A DNA stretch of 64,000 nucleotides from Janthinobacterium rivuli (GCF_029690045.1 NZ_CP121464.1:5394001-5458000); one strand, 5' to 3'. Positions 1 to 9,599 are shown, numbered from the stretch's first letter. The notes: generated by a model not told the origin, from the sequence alone. Program-made: numbers and translations.

Positions 1-42
1 GGATTTTCCTCATGTTATATTATGATCATAATTTATACAATC

Positions 43-80
43 AAAAAAAACTGGAGCCGTATTGCTGCGTACGGCTCCAG
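43..80 (-). terminator. Rho-independent terminator of the BON-domain gene
   Basis: On the minus strand an 11-bp perfect stem (51-61 paired with 70-80, GC-rich, 8-nt loop) is followed by eight T (43-50). It lies about 30 bp past the stop of the BON gene, so it ends that transcript and perhaps the HExxH gene upstream of it. The remaining bases 1-42 are AT-rich and show no gene. Confidence 0.9.
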
Positions 81-110
81 TCCTGGCTTGAGCGCCGGCG
101 CAGAATGCGC

Positions 111-842
111 TTATTTCACCTTCAAGCCATTCTTCACATCCGTCACGCCTTCCACGCCACGGGCCAGGTCGGCGGCTTTTTTCACTTGCGCCTGGGAAGG
201 CACGAAGCCGCTGAGCATGACGACGCCGTTGACCGTTTCCACGTGTACGTCGAGCGCTTTCAAGTCATTGTCCTTGACGAGGTCAGCCTTGATTTTCGTC
301 GTGATGACGGAGTCGGCCACGGCCGTCTTGGTGCTGCCGGCCGCGTTGCGCGTCACGCAGGCGGCCTTGGCGGTCGCATCCATGGCGTCGCAGTTTTCCT
401 TCGTCGTGGCGGGCGGATTCTGCGCCACGTTGGTGCCATCCCTGGCGCCCGTGTTGGCGTCAGCCAGCGCGGCCGTTTTCGCCGCCTTGGCATCGTTCAT
501 GCACGTGGTTTTGTCGGCGCCCGTGCGGTCGCCGCACTTGGCCTTGGCCAGGTCATACTCGGCATTGGCGACGTCCTTGCGGGCCTTGCCCAGTTCGCGC
601 GGCGTGTTGCGGTATTGCGCCACGGCGTCCGAATCGGCCTTGGCGCGCGCCACCTTGGCTTCTTCCACGCAGACTTTTTTCGCGTTGCCGCTGTGGCTGT
701 CGCAGGCGGCCTTGGCCTGCTTGTAGTCGGCCGATGCCTTGTCCGTCAAACTCTTGTACGAGGCATCCTGCGCATACGCGGGCGCGGCGGCAAGCAGGGC
801 ACTGGCACTGGCGGCCAGCATGAGTGCGATCATTTTGTTCAT
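111..842 (-). CDS. Secreted BON-domain protein
   Basis: A 243-residue exported protein. The start at 842 is preceded by an AGAGGA ribosome site and opens a clear signal peptide (MNKMIALMLAASASALLAAAPAYA). The middle, about residues 25-165, is rich in Ala, Lys and Asp with regularly spaced Cys-containing segments of the type AKAKCGDRTG..KTTCMNDAK. The last 65 residues form a BON domain (DSVITTKIKADLV to VKNGLKVK), a fold of periplasmic proteins such as OsmY that is thought to bind phospholipid or the envelope. The in-frame extension to 977 lacks a signal peptide and was rejected. The likely role is envelope stress protection, inferred from the domain only. Confidence 0.85.
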   Translation of the reverse strand: MNKMIALMLAASASALLAAAPAYAQDASYKSLTDKASADYKQAKAACDSHSGNAKKVCVEEAKVARAKADSDAVAQYRNTPRELGKARKDVANAEYDLAKAKCGDRTGADKTTCMNDAKAAKTAALADANTGARDGTNVAQNPPATTKENCDAMDATAKAACVTRNAAGSTKTAVADSVITTKIKADLVKDNDLKALDVHVETVNGVVMLSGFVPSQAQVKKAADLARGVEGVTDVKNGLKVK

Positions 843-946
843 GATGGTTCCTCTCTGGTTAGTTGATGCCCAGATTAGACCCCTGCCGCGCACAAAGCTC
901 CGTGCGACAGCACACGCTGACAGTCCATTCACATAAAAATCAGCGT

Positions 947-1642
947 TTATTTGTCCCCGCTCAAGCCCTTCCGCCACAATACTTGCGCCTGTTCAAATAT
1001 TGAAGCGGACTCATCAAATACACCGGCGCCATCGGCCAGCGCCAGCCATGCTTGCGTGGCGTGCGAACTGCCTACACCGCCGCTTGCGACTTCACCAGCC
1101 GCACGCACGCCGCGCATCCAGGCGAGCACATCCTGGTACTGCCCGGGATGGCGTCCATGCATCCAGGCCAGGGCCACCAGATCCGCATAGCCCTCTTCAC
1201 GGCGCGTCTCGCGCAGCTCCTGCGCCAGCGGGGTCAATTTGCCTCGCTGCATGCTGCGCGGCTCGACAAAGCCGCGTGGCAAGGCATGCCAGTCGCCCTG
1301 CGCATAGCGCCGGCAGTGGCCGATCTCATGCGCCGTCATCGCTTCCATCATCAGGCCGTGGCGCGCGGCTGGCACGCCCTGCAAGATACTGTCCGCCTGC
1401 GCATTGCCGCGCAAGGACAGCACCAGCTTGCAGCGCCCTGCAGCGTAGCCCAGCGCCAGCGGCACGGCGCCGGGCGCATCCTGCGGCTGCACGATGATAT
1501 CGATGGGCAAGCCCTGCCTGCGTGCGTACTCGATGACGGGTTGGCCCGCCTGCAGCCAGCGGGTTTCCAGATCAGTGATTTGGGCGGCGGCCACGGCGGG
1601 CAAGGCAAGGGACACACACAACAGCGAAAACAGTTTCAACAT
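947..1642 (-). CDS. Secreted HExxH-motif protein, putative zinc peptidase
   Basis: A 231-residue protein with a signal peptide (MLKLFSLLCVSLALPAVAAA) if started at 1642; a longer frame to 1705 would bury it. The body contains AHEIGHCRRYAQG, a HExxH zinc-binding signature, followed by a region ending EEGYADLVALAWMHGRHPG, where a downstream acidic residue could be the third metal ligand. I do not recognise a named family. It lies 104 bp upstream of the BON gene on the same strand, and the two may be co-transcribed. That it is a peptidase is inferred from the motif alone. Confidence 0.7.
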   Translation of the reverse strand: MLKLFSLLCVSLALPAVAAAQITDLETRWLQAGQPVIEYARRQGLPIDIIVQPQDAPGAVPLALGYAAGRCKLVLSLRGNAQADSILQGVPAARHGLMMEAMTAHEIGHCRRYAQGDWHALPRGFVEPRSMQRGKLTPLAQELRETRREEGYADLVALAWMHGRHPGQYQDVLAWMRGVRAAGEVASGGVGSSHATQAWLALADGAGVFDESASIFEQAQVLWRKGLSGDK

Positions 1643-1738
1643 GGGATCGACGGGAAGAAAGGAAGATTTACCACTGCAGAGTAAGCGGTGAAAATATTTC
1701 CACAAGGAAAAACTGGCAACTTTTCATAAATAAAGACG

Positions 1739-1770
1739 AAAAAAAACCGACGCAGAATGCGCCGGTTTTT
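1739..1770 (-). terminator. Rho-independent terminator after the M49-like peptidase
   Basis: A hairpin with arms CCGaCGCA / TGCGcCGG (one mismatch) and a 3-nt loop is flanked by A and T runs. It sits 25 bp past the stop of the minus-strand peptidase gene; the T run on the minus strand makes it a good terminator. Confidence 0.8.
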
Positions 1771-1795
1771 CACACTGATAATAATCAAGGTCAGC

Positions 1796-3517
1796 TTATT
1801 TCTTCGCCGCTTGCTCCAGCGCGCGGGCCGTGACGAATTCCGGACGGATATCGTTGGGTACAGCCTTCATCTTGTCGAGCGCCACTTGCACTTCAGGGCG
1901 GATCACCACGTACTTGGTCATCAGGTCTTTCGCGCGCGCATAGTCGCCCGTCGCCTCGATGGTCAGAAATTCACGGTCCAGGTCGATCACGGCCTGTTTG
2001 ATCTTGCCAAAATCAACGCCGAACTTGCCATCGCCCAAGGACACAAACCCGCCCTTGTCGAGGATGTAATTCATCTGGATGGCCATGCCGCGCGCGTGCG
2101 AATCCGTCAGGCCGAAATGCAGGGTGCGGAAGCCGGAGGCGAGGAAAGTGTTGTACAGCTTGCGCTCGGCCGCGTCGCCCTGGCCCAGGGTATCGTTCAG
2201 TTGCCCCTTGTCCATCATGTAGCGCAGCGCGAACAGACCCGTGATGTCGGCCTTGGCTTCTTCGATGGTCGAATAGGCTTCCTTCAAGTCCTGGCGCGGC
2301 GTCGAAGGCTTGCCGTCGACGACGGTGGCGTGCGGGCCCAGGCCGTGCATGATTTCATGCGCGAGGATGTGCGTGAAGAAGGAATTGAAGTCGACGTCCT
2401 GCTGCGCTTCGGGCGTGAGCACCAGTTTCGAGATCGGCGTCAGGGTGGCCTTGAACTTGGCTTCCTGCACGTTTTTCAGCATGACGCGCTTGGAGCCGCG
2501 CGCGCTGATGATGCGCTCGTCGTTCGGCAAGTTGTAGGCAGCCGTCTGCACGGCCATGTTGCCGTCGCCGGCGCCATACACCTGGTTGACCACCACCATC
2601 GGCGCCAGCGCGCCCACTTTCGGGTTGCGGTACTGGGCCTCGAGCGGCAAGTTGTCTTCCAGTTCCTGCATGTGCTTGGCAAAGAAGTTCAGCTTTTGCG
2701 TTTCCGCCTGGTCGCGGATGTTCACGTAGGCCTCGAACGCGGCCTTGTAGCCGAACAGCTCGTCGTTATACGTTTCATACGGGCCGATGGTGATGTCGAC
2801 GGGCGAATCGAGATCCATCCAGGCGAAGTCGGACGGCAGATAATCGTTGTCGAGGAAAGCCTTGGCGCGCAGGGTCAGAAATTTCTTCAACGACGCGTTG
2901 TCCGTGGCGGCGGCCGCCTCGTCGAGCAGCCTGGCCAGCTGTTTCAGCTCCACCTTGTACTCATCCGAGTACTTGACGGTCTGGTACTTGCCATCCTTGC
3001 CAGCGCGAATCGTCGTGAAGAACCATTGCGCCTGCTGCTTGTCGTCCGCCGGCAAGCCATTCATCCACGTTTCCAGGCTGGCCTTGGTGGCGCCCTGCGG
3101 ATAGAAATTGCCCGCTTCCGGCTTGTGCGCGGGAATGGCGATACCGGCATAGCTGGCCGGCATGAACGAGGCGTGGGCGTCGAGCACCGACCATGGTCCC
3201 TTGTTGATCCAGAAATAATTCAAACGGGCCTGGCCCAGCTTTGATTTGTCCTTCTTCAATGCGGCCCACAGCGCTTCGTTACCGGACCAGCGCTGGCGCA
3301 ACTGCAGCACGTCGACCAGCTTGGCCGCTTCGACCAGCTTGGCGATGGCCTGGCGATCGCCCGCGGACAGGTGCGTGACATCGGCAGTCAGCGCGACGGG
3401 CGCATAGCGGGCGCTCATGCTGGTCAATTGTTGCGCCGTAGCGGGGGCGGCTGGCGTTGCGGCGCAAGCGCTGCCGACGGCGGCGGCCATCAGCAGGGGA
3501 ATCAGGATGTTTTTCAT
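1796..3517 (-). CDS. Secreted dipeptidyl-peptidase III family (M49-like) metallopeptidase
   Basis: A 573-residue protein with a signal peptide (residues 1-19, ending SACA). The C-terminal half has HEIMHGLGPH, a zinc-binding HExxH followed by the GLGPH block typical of the shorter form of the DPP III fold found in plant Nudix/DPPIII-type proteins. About 45 residues later STIEEAKADITGLFAL supplies the second glutamate. Classical M49 enzymes have HExxGH, so this is a divergent branch. It should cleave short peptides in the periplasm. It is a single gene with its own terminator. Confidence 0.82.
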   Translation of the reverse strand: MKNILIPLLMAAAVGSACAATPAAPATAQQLTSMSARYAPVALTADVTHLSAGDRQAIAKLVEAAKLVDVLQLRQRWSGNEALWAALKKDKSKLGQARLNYFWINKGPWSVLDAHASFMPASYAGIAIPAHKPEAGNFYPQGATKASLETWMNGLPADDKQQAQWFFTTIRAGKDGKYQTVKYSDEYKVELKQLARLLDEAAAATDNASLKKFLTLRAKAFLDNDYLPSDFAWMDLDSPVDITIGPYETYNDELFGYKAAFEAYVNIRDQAETQKLNFFAKHMQELEDNLPLEAQYRNPKVGALAPMVVVNQVYGAGDGNMAVQTAAYNLPNDERIISARGSKRVMLKNVQEAKFKATLTPISKLVLTPEAQQDVDFNSFFTHILAHEIMHGLGPHATVVDGKPSTPRQDLKEAYSTIEEAKADITGLFALRYMMDKGQLNDTLGQGDAAERKLYNTFLASGFRTLHFGLTDSHARGMAIQMNYILDKGGFVSLGDGKFGVDFGKIKQAVIDLDREFLTIEATGDYARAKDLMTKYVVIRPEVQVALDKMKAVPNDIRPEFVTARALEQAAKK

Positions 3518-3629
3518 GGGGCCTCGGTGTATGGTTCACAGCAAGAAAGCGCCCCGCGCTGTTACTGCGCGTCCGCTTCCTTGTTCAGCCTGCGATTGTC
3601 CCACCTGCCCCCATGGCATGGCAAGCGGC

Positions 3630-4229
3630 TTACCAGACCTTGTACACCTGCCCCGTCTGCGCCCCTTCCACGCTGCGGCTGTAAGCCAGCGCCACTCTGC
3701 TGGCGGCGGCCGGCTCGAAGCCATAGAAGAACGGACCATATGCTTCCAGCGATTCGGCCAGCACCGTCGGGCTGACGACATTGATGCGCACGCCGCGCTG
3801 CAACTCGATGGCGGCGCCCCGCACGAAACCTTCCACGGCCGCGTTGGTCATGCTGGCGGCCGCGCCGAAGCGGATAGGCTGGTCGGCCACGATGCCGCTG
3901 GTGAGGGTGATCGAGCCGCCGTCGTTCAGGTATTCCTGCGCCACCAGCGCCACGTTGACCTGGCCCATCAGTTTGCTGTCCAGGCCCAGCTGGAATTGCT
4001 CGGGCGTGAAATCGGCCAGGGGGCCGAAATGCAGCTTGCCGGCCGTGACGACGACGGCGTCGACCTTGCCGATGCGCTTGAACAGGGCGCGCACTTGCGC
4101 GATGTCGCCCATGTCGGCCTGGTGCGTGCCGCTGCGGCTGCCCACTTCGATGATTTCATGGCGTTGCGCCAGTTGTGCGGTGACGGCCTTGCCGATGGTG
4201 CCGCTGGCGCCAATGATGACGATTTTCAT
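3630..4229 (-). CDS. Short-chain dehydrogenase/reductase lacking the YxxxK pair
   Basis: A 199-residue compact SDR. The NAD(P)-binding motif GASGTIG is at residues 7-13, D-x-V-VTAG follows around residue 60, and the serine of the active site is in LTSG. The usual Tyr-x-x-x-Lys is replaced: the segment aligned with it reads ASMTNAAVEGF, so both Tyr and Lys are missing. This is seen in a small group of SDR proteins related to YciK/CsgA-type short forms; catalysis is doubtful. AAGGA precedes the start. It is divergent from the LysR gene at 4342, which probably regulates it. Confidence 0.83.
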   Translation of the reverse strand: MKIVIIGASGTIGKAVTAQLAQRHEIIEVGSRSGTHQADMGDIAQVRALFKRIGKVDAVVVTAGKLHFGPLADFTPEQFQLGLDSKLMGQVNVALVAQEYLNDGGSITLTSGIVADQPIRFGAAASMTNAAVEGFVRGAAIELQRGVRINVVSPTVLAESLEAYGPFFYGFEPAAASRVALAYSRSVEGAQTGQVYKVW

Positions 4230-4341
4230 GCTGCTTCCTTGTATGGGTTGAACGATGCAGCCAGTATGCGCCGCTTACAAAAAGGAATAAATACGCTAGA
4301 ATTTACAAGATTACCAACTCAGAGTTTGCAATCAAGGCGCC

Positions 4342-5259
4342 ATGGATAAATTGCGCAGCATGGAAATCTTTGTGTCCGTCGTCGACCAGGGCAGTTTCAC
4401 GGCGGCCGCCGACACCTTCCGCATCTCGCCCGTGATGGTGGGCAAGCACATCAAACAGCTGGAAGAGCGGCTGGGTGCGCGGCTGCTGGCGCGCACGACG
4501 CGCCGGCAAAGCCTGACGGAAATCGGCCAGCAGTATGTGGAACAGTGCCGCCAGATCCTGGCCAGCATCCATGCGGCCGAACGGGGCGCGGAAGCCATGC
4601 GCACGGCACCGCGCGGCAAGCTGAAGATCACGGCGCCCGTGTCCTTCGGCAGCGAATGCATCGCGCCGCTGATGGCCGAGTATCTGACGGCCTATCCGGA
4701 CGTGAGCCTGGAACTCAATTTGAATGACAGGATGGTGGATCTGGTGGAGGAAGGATTCGATGCGGCCATCCGCATCGGCAAGCTGGAAGATTCCGGCATG
4801 GTGGCGCGGCCCTTGCGGCCGTATGCGATGGTGATCTGCGCCTCGCCCGCCTACCTGGCAAAGCACGGCACGCCGCGCACGCCGGACGACCTGGCGTGGC
4901 ACGAATGCGTGGATTTCATGCAGTGGTCGCGCCACATGCGCTGGCGTTTGAGCGGCAAGGAAGCGCGCCACGATGGCGCTGCGGCCGAGAGCCGCTTCCG
5001 CTCGAACAATGGGCAGGCGCTGCGCATGGCAGCCCTGCACGGCTTCGGCATCGTCATGCAGGCGGAGATTTTACTGGCCGACGATATCGCGGCGGGAAGA
5101 CTAGTTCCGCTATTGACCGATTACGTGCCGGCGCCGCGCCTGATGCATGTGCTGTATCCGCGCGACCGCCAGCCCACGCCCAAGCTGACGACCTTCATCG
5201 ATTTTCTGCTGGAACGCTACGGGCCGGCGGCGACACCGCCACCGGCCACGCTCACGTAA
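4342..5259 (+). CDS. LysR-family transcriptional regulator
   Basis: A 305-residue regulator. The N-terminal winged helix-turn-helix (residues 1-60: LRSMEIFVSVVDQGSFTAAAD..) is followed by the periplasmic-binding-like effector domain (about 90-295). An AAGG lies just before the ATG. It is read away from the SDR gene with a 112-bp AT-rich gap, the usual arrangement for a LysR protein and its target. It resembles the DsdC/YhjC-like branch that controls oxidoreductases. The inducer is unknown. Confidence 0.9.
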   Translation: MDKLRSMEIFVSVVDQGSFTAAADTFRISPVMVGKHIKQLEERLGARLLARTTRRQSLTEIGQQYVEQCRQILASIHAAERGAEAMRTAPRGKLKITAPVSFGSECIAPLMAEYLTAYPDVSLELNLNDRMVDLVEEGFDAAIRIGKLEDSGMVARPLRPYAMVICASPAYLAKHGTPRTPDDLAWHECVDFMQWSRHMRWRLSGKEARHDGAAAESRFRSNNGQALRMAALHGFGIVMQAEILLADDIAAGRLVPLLTDYVPAPRLMHVLYPRDRQPTPKLTTFIDFLLERYGPAATPPPATLT

Positions 5260-5268
5260 TCGTCGTGC

Positions 5269-6741
5269 CTAGTTCACCTTCGCGGCTGGCGCGGATGCCA
5301 GCTTGGCCAGCTCGCCATCCGGCTGCCAACCTGCCCCCAAAGAGCGCGCCACGGCGACCGTCGCCAGCAAGCGCTGCGTCTTGATCTGCGCGGCGGCGCG
5401 GTCCGCGGCCAGTGAGCTGCGCTGCGCATCCGTCACGTCGAGGTAGGTCGAGATGCCGCGCTCGTAGCGCGTGCGCGCCACCAGGTAGGCGCGCGCCGCC
5501 GCTGCTTGCGACAAAGCTTGCGCGTCGCCCTGCAACTGGCGCTGCTCCACGTCGGACAAGGCATCTTCCACTTCGCGCAAGGCCGTCAAGAGCTTCGTTT
5601 CGTGGTTCGCCACGGCTTCCGCATAGCGCGCCTTGGACAGGTCAAGATTGGCCTGGTTGCGGCCGCCGTCGAAGATCGGCAGGGACAGGGCCAGCGGACC
5701 AAAGCTGAACTGGCGCGAGCCGCCCTGCGCCAGGTCGCGCAGCTTTTCCGAGGCGTAGCCGAAATTGCCCGTCAGTTGCAGCGTCGGATAAAACGCGCCT
5801 TCAGCCACGCCCACTTGCGCATTCGCCGCGCGCAGGCCCGCCACGCTGGAGACCAGGTCCGGGCGGTGCGCCAGCAGGCTGGCGGGCAGGCCGACGGGAA
5901 TGGCGGGCGGCAGCGGTAATGCCGACGGCTCGGCGGCCACCGGCAATTGCAGCGCCGATGGCGGCTTGCCCGTCAGGGTGGCCAGGCTGTTTTCCAGCTG
6001 GTTGCGCTGGCGCTTGACTTCATGCAGGTCGGCCTGTGCGTTCGACAGTTCGACTTTCGCGCGCGCCAGGTCCAGCTCATTCGTCAAGCCCGCGTTGAAG
6101 CGCGCCTCGACCAGCTGGGCCGACTCGCGGCGCGTGTCCAAAGCGCCATTCAGGATCGCCATTTCCGCATCGAGGCCGCGCAGTTGCCAGTAATTGCTGG
6201 CCACTTGCGACGACAGCATCAACAGCACGCCATCGCGGTCGGCCTGCGCCGCCAGGGCTTGCGAGTCGGCCGCTTCGACCATCCGTTTTACACGGCCCAG
6301 CAAGTCGACTTCATACGACAGCGAGCCGCCCACGGAGAAGTTATTGCCGCTGATGGAGCGGTTGCCCAGGGCCAGGCCCTGCGAAGTGTTGGCCGAAGTG
6401 CGCGAGTTCGAGACACCCGTGCTGACGTTGACGCTCGGGCCCTGGTTGGCGCGCGCCGTGCCGCTTTGCGCCAGCGCCTGCAGCAGACGCTCGCCGGCCG
6501 CCTTCACGCCGGGATTGTCCTGCAGCGCGCTTTGCTCGAGGCGGTTCAGGGTGGCGTCGCCGTAGATGCTCCACCACTCCTTGGGCAGCTGGGCGGCGTC
6601 CGCCGTGGATGCGCCGTGGCGGAAGGTGTCGCTGCCGGCGACGTTCGCCGGAGCGGTGAAATCCTGGCCCACGGTGCCGCAGGCGGAGAGCGCCACGGCA
6701 AGGGAAGCGGCCAGCGCGATTTTCGTCAATACTGTTTGCAT
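5269..6741 (-). CDS. Outer membrane efflux lipoprotein (NodT/OprM family)
   Basis: A 490-residue outer membrane factor. Starting at 6741 (AAGGT eight bases upstream) gives a lipoprotein signal with lipobox LSAC, so Cys 20 or so is acylated. Two repeats of the TolC fold follow, each with long coiled-coil helices (for example EQSALQDNPGVKAAGERLLQ and the SLAADRAAAQIKTQRLLAT end). It is the third gene of an efflux operon, 50 bp behind the MFS gene, and should form the outer channel for the EmrA/EmrB pump. It meets the LysR gene tail to tail across 9 bp. Confidence 0.92.
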   Translation of the reverse strand: MQTVLTKIALAASLAVALSACGTVGQDFTAPANVAGSDTFRHGASTADAAQLPKEWWSIYGDATLNRLEQSALQDNPGVKAAGERLLQALAQSGTARANQGPSVNVSTGVSNSRTSANTSQGLALGNRSISGNNFSVGGSLSYEVDLLGRVKRMVEAADSQALAAQADRDGVLLMLSSQVASNYWQLRGLDAEMAILNGALDTRRESAQLVEARFNAGLTNELDLARAKVELSNAQADLHEVKRQRNQLENSLATLTGKPPSALQLPVAAEPSALPLPPAIPVGLPASLLAHRPDLVSSVAGLRAANAQVGVAEGAFYPTLQLTGNFGYASEKLRDLAQGGSRQFSFGPLALSLPIFDGGRNQANLDLSKARYAEAVANHETKLLTALREVEDALSDVEQRQLQGDAQALSQAAAARAYLVARTRYERGISTYLDVTDAQRSSLAADRAAAQIKTQRLLATVAVARSLGAGWQPDGELAKLASAPAAKVN

Positions 6742-6791
6742 GATGATTACCTTCTTGTTCTTGAGGTGCTGCACGTGCGGGCTGTGCGCGG

Positions 6792-8390
6792 TCAATGACC
6801 GCCGCCACCGCCACCGGGAGCTTTGAGTTTGTCGGCCAGCCACAGGGGCACGATGCAGGCCAGCAGGATGGCGCCGATCAGGAAGAAGCCATCGTTGTAG
6901 GCCATCACATACGCTTCGCGGCGCACGATGCCGTCGATCGCCTGCAAGGCCTGGTTGCCGGCCGTGACGGCGTCATAGCCCTTGGCCATGAACGACGACG
7001 TCAGCTGGTCGATGCGCAGCTGCGTGGCGCTGGAATAGGCATTGATCGCTTCACCCAGGCGCTGCGAATGGAAATGCTCGCGGGTGCTCAGGGCCGTGGC
7101 CAGCAGGGCGATACCGATCGAGCCACCGAGGTTGCGCGTCATGTTGAACAGGCTCGAAGCGGACGCCATGTCCTTCGGTGCGATGCCCTTCATGGCGAAG
7201 TTCGACAGGGTCAGCATGACAAAGGGCTGGCCCAGCGCACGCACCACCTGCGACCACAGCAGCTGGTCGTAGCCGGTGGACGCGTCCATGTAGGCATTCA
7301 TCATGCACGAGCCGCCAAACAGCAGCAGGCCGATCGAACACAGGATGCGGTTGTCTACCGTCGACGACAGCTTGGCGACGAATGGCATGATGAACAGCTG
7401 CGGCAGGCCCACCCACATGATGACTTCACCGATCTGCATCGGCGAGTAGCCGGCGATCTGACCCAGGAACAGGGGCAGCAAGAAGGCCGAGCCATACAGG
7501 CCCATGCCCGTCACGGCCGACAGCACGGTAGCCACTAAAAAATTGCGCTGGCCGTACAGGCCCAGGTTGACGAACGGTTCGGCGCGCGTGGCGCTGGTGA
7601 CGACCCAGCCCAGGATGCCCGTCAGGGCCAGCGCGGCGAAGGTGATGATGAAGCCCGAGTCGAACCAGTCCTTCGAATTGCCCTCTTCCAGGAAGATGGT
7701 CAGGCAGCCCAGGCCCAAGGCCATGAAGAAGATGCCCAGCCAGTCGGCTTTCCAGAACAATTTGAGCTGCAGCGGCTCCTTGTCCAGACCATAGATCATG
7801 CCGACGATCAGCAGCACGCCCGGCACCCAGTTGATGTAGAAGATCGATGGCCAGCCATACAGCTCGGAGAGGTAGCCGCCCAGGGTCGGGCCCATGGCCG
7901 GCGCCAGGGTGGCCGTCAAGCCGAAGATGGCCATGCCGACGGCCCGCTTCGATGGCGGCAGCTTGAGCATCACCAGGGTGAACGCCATCGGGATCAGCGC
8001 GCCGCCGGTGAAGCCCTGCAGCATGCGGAAGACGATCATGCTTTCCAGGTTCCAGGCCGCGCCGCACAGGGTGGAGAACAGCAGGAAGAAAGCGGTGGTG
8101 CCGATCATGTAGGTGCGCAGTCCGAACACGCGCGCCAGCAGCGCGGTGAGCGGGATGACGATAATTTCCGCCACCAGGTAGGCCGTGGAAATCCACGAGC
8201 CCTCTTCCTGGGTGGCCGACAGCGAGCCAAGGATGTCCTTGAGCGATGAATTCGTGATCTGGATGTCGAGCACCGCCATGAAGGCGCCCAGCATGCCGGC
8301 GGCGACCGCCAGCCAGGTGCGCCCGGAGACTTTCTCGTCGATCACGGGAAACGCTGGCGGCTTCGCCAGCGTGGTGGAAGGGCTGCTCAT
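6792..8390 (-). CDS. emrB: DHA2-family MFS drug efflux transporter (EmrB/QacA type)
   Basis: A 532-residue, 14-helix major facilitator. Motif D1 (LDIQITNSSLKDI, about residues 41-53) and the motif C-like glycine-rich stretch PAMGPTLGGYLS (about 163-174) mark the DHA2 drug:proton antiporters. It pumps hydrophobic toxic compounds across the inner membrane in complex with the adaptor encoded immediately upstream (6-bp gap). The C-terminus ends in an unusual Gly6-His tail, which may be a neutral low-complexity end. Regulation is probably by the divergent TetR protein. Confidence 0.93.
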   Translation of the reverse strand: MSSPSTTLAKPPAFPVIDEKVSGRTWLAVAAGMLGAFMAVLDIQITNSSLKDILGSLSATQEEGSWISTAYLVAEIIVIPLTALLARVFGLRTYMIGTTAFFLLFSTLCGAAWNLESMIVFRMLQGFTGGALIPMAFTLVMLKLPPSKRAVGMAIFGLTATLAPAMGPTLGGYLSELYGWPSIFYINWVPGVLLIVGMIYGLDKEPLQLKLFWKADWLGIFFMALGLGCLTIFLEEGNSKDWFDSGFIITFAALALTGILGWVVTSATRAEPFVNLGLYGQRNFLVATVLSAVTGMGLYGSAFLLPLFLGQIAGYSPMQIGEVIMWVGLPQLFIMPFVAKLSSTVDNRILCSIGLLLFGGSCMMNAYMDASTGYDQLLWSQVVRALGQPFVMLTLSNFAMKGIAPKDMASASSLFNMTRNLGGSIGIALLATALSTREHFHSQRLGEAINAYSSATQLRIDQLTSSFMAKGYDAVTAGNQALQAIDGIVRREAYVMAYNDGFFLIGAILLACIVPLWLADKLKAPGGGGGGH

Positions 8391-8396
8391 GGAAGC

Positions 8397-9599
8397 TTAG
8401 CGCGTGGTGGTCTGGGCGACGGGAGCAGCTGGCGCGGCGGCGTGGCGCGCGGCCGGCTGCGTTTCAGGCTGATTCACTTCCACTTCGGCGATCACCGACA
8501 TGCCCGGCACCAGGCGGCCATTCATGGCCTTGATGTCTTCCGGCTGGAAGACGATTTTCACGGGTACGCGCTGGACGATCTTGGTGAAGTTGCCGGTGGC
8601 GTTATCGGCCGGCAGCAGGGCGAACTGCGCGCCCGAGGCAGGCGCGAAGCTGTCCACGGTACCCACCAGTTTCTTGCCCGGCATGGCGTCGATGGTCACG
8701 TGCACGCTCTGGCCGCGGTGCAGGTCGGCCAATTGGGTTTCCTTGAAGTTGGCGGTGACCCAGACGTTGTCCTGCACGATGGCCGTCAATTGCTGGCCAG
8801 GCTGCACGCGCATGCCCGTTTCCACGTTGCGCTTGCCGATGCGGCCGGCGACAGGGGCCAGGATGCGGTTGTATTGCAGCTGCTGTTCCGCGTCCTTCAA
8901 TTGCACGCGCAATACAGCCACTTGTGCCTTGGCCACGTCGCGCGCAGCTTGCGCCGCGCCGATCTGCGCCTTGGCGGCCGAAGCGCTGTCGCGGCGGGCG
9001 GCCAGGTCGGCCACGGCGCTCGAGCGGGCCGCATTGGCCGCGTCGAGTTCCGCTTTCGAGACGGCTTTCATCTGGCTCGTGTAGAGCTGGCCATAACGGT
9101 CCGCATCCTGTTTTGCGCGCAGCAATTGCGCATCGGCTTGCGCCACTTGCGCCTGGGCGCCGCTCGCTTGCGCCTGCACTTGCGCGATCTGCGCGTCCGC
9201 TTGCAGCACTTGCTGCTCGGCGCTGGCGATCTGCGCGGCAATTTGCTCGGTTTTCACGCGCTGGTCGAACGGGTCGAGTTCGGCGATCACGTCGCCCTCT
9301 TTCACCATTTGATTGTCGTCAATGAAGACCTTGGTGACGACGCCGGAAATGCGCGCCGAGACGGGATGCACGTGACCAGCCACATAAGCGTTTTCCGTTT
9401 CCACGAAATAGTGGCTGCGGTACCACATGCGGGCGCCGGCGCCCAGGGCAACCAGGACGATCAGGCCGGCGATGATTTTCACGCGATTGTTAGGTGGTGC
9501 GGAGCTGGCCGAAGCGGCGGGCGCGGAAGGTGCGGCAGGGGCCGCGGGTGGGACGGCACTCAGCACCTTGTGCTCTGCTTGGCCTGGCTGGTTGGACAT
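8397..9599 (-). CDS. emrA: HlyD-family membrane fusion protein of the efflux pump (EmrA type)
   Basis: A 400-residue periplasmic adaptor. The ATG at 9599 follows GGAG with a 5-bp gap; upstream in-frame ATGs have no ribosome site. Domains: one transmembrane helix (about 52-72), a split lipoyl half-motif (residues 85-125), a long coiled coil very rich in Ala and Gln (about 120-235), then lipoyl and beta-barrel domains. It joins EmrB to the outer membrane factor. It is the first gene of the operon, with a strong promoter at 9631-9659. Confidence 0.93.
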   Translation of the reverse strand: MSNQPGQAEHKVLSAVPPAAPAAPSAPAASASSAPPNNRVKIIAGLIVLVALGAGARMWYRSHYFVETENAYVAGHVHPVSARISGVVTKVFIDDNQMVKEGDVIAELDPFDQRVKTEQIAAQIASAEQQVLQADAQIAQVQAQASGAQAQVAQADAQLLRAKQDADRYGQLYTSQMKAVSKAELDAANAARSSAVADLAARRDSASAAKAQIGAAQAARDVAKAQVAVLRVQLKDAEQQLQYNRILAPVAGRIGKRNVETGMRVQPGQQLTAIVQDNVWVTANFKETQLADLHRGQSVHVTIDAMPGKKLVGTVDSFAPASGAQFALLPADNATGNFTKIVQRVPVKIVFQPEDIKAMNGRLVPGMSVIAEVEVNQPETQPAARHAAAPAAPVAQTTTR

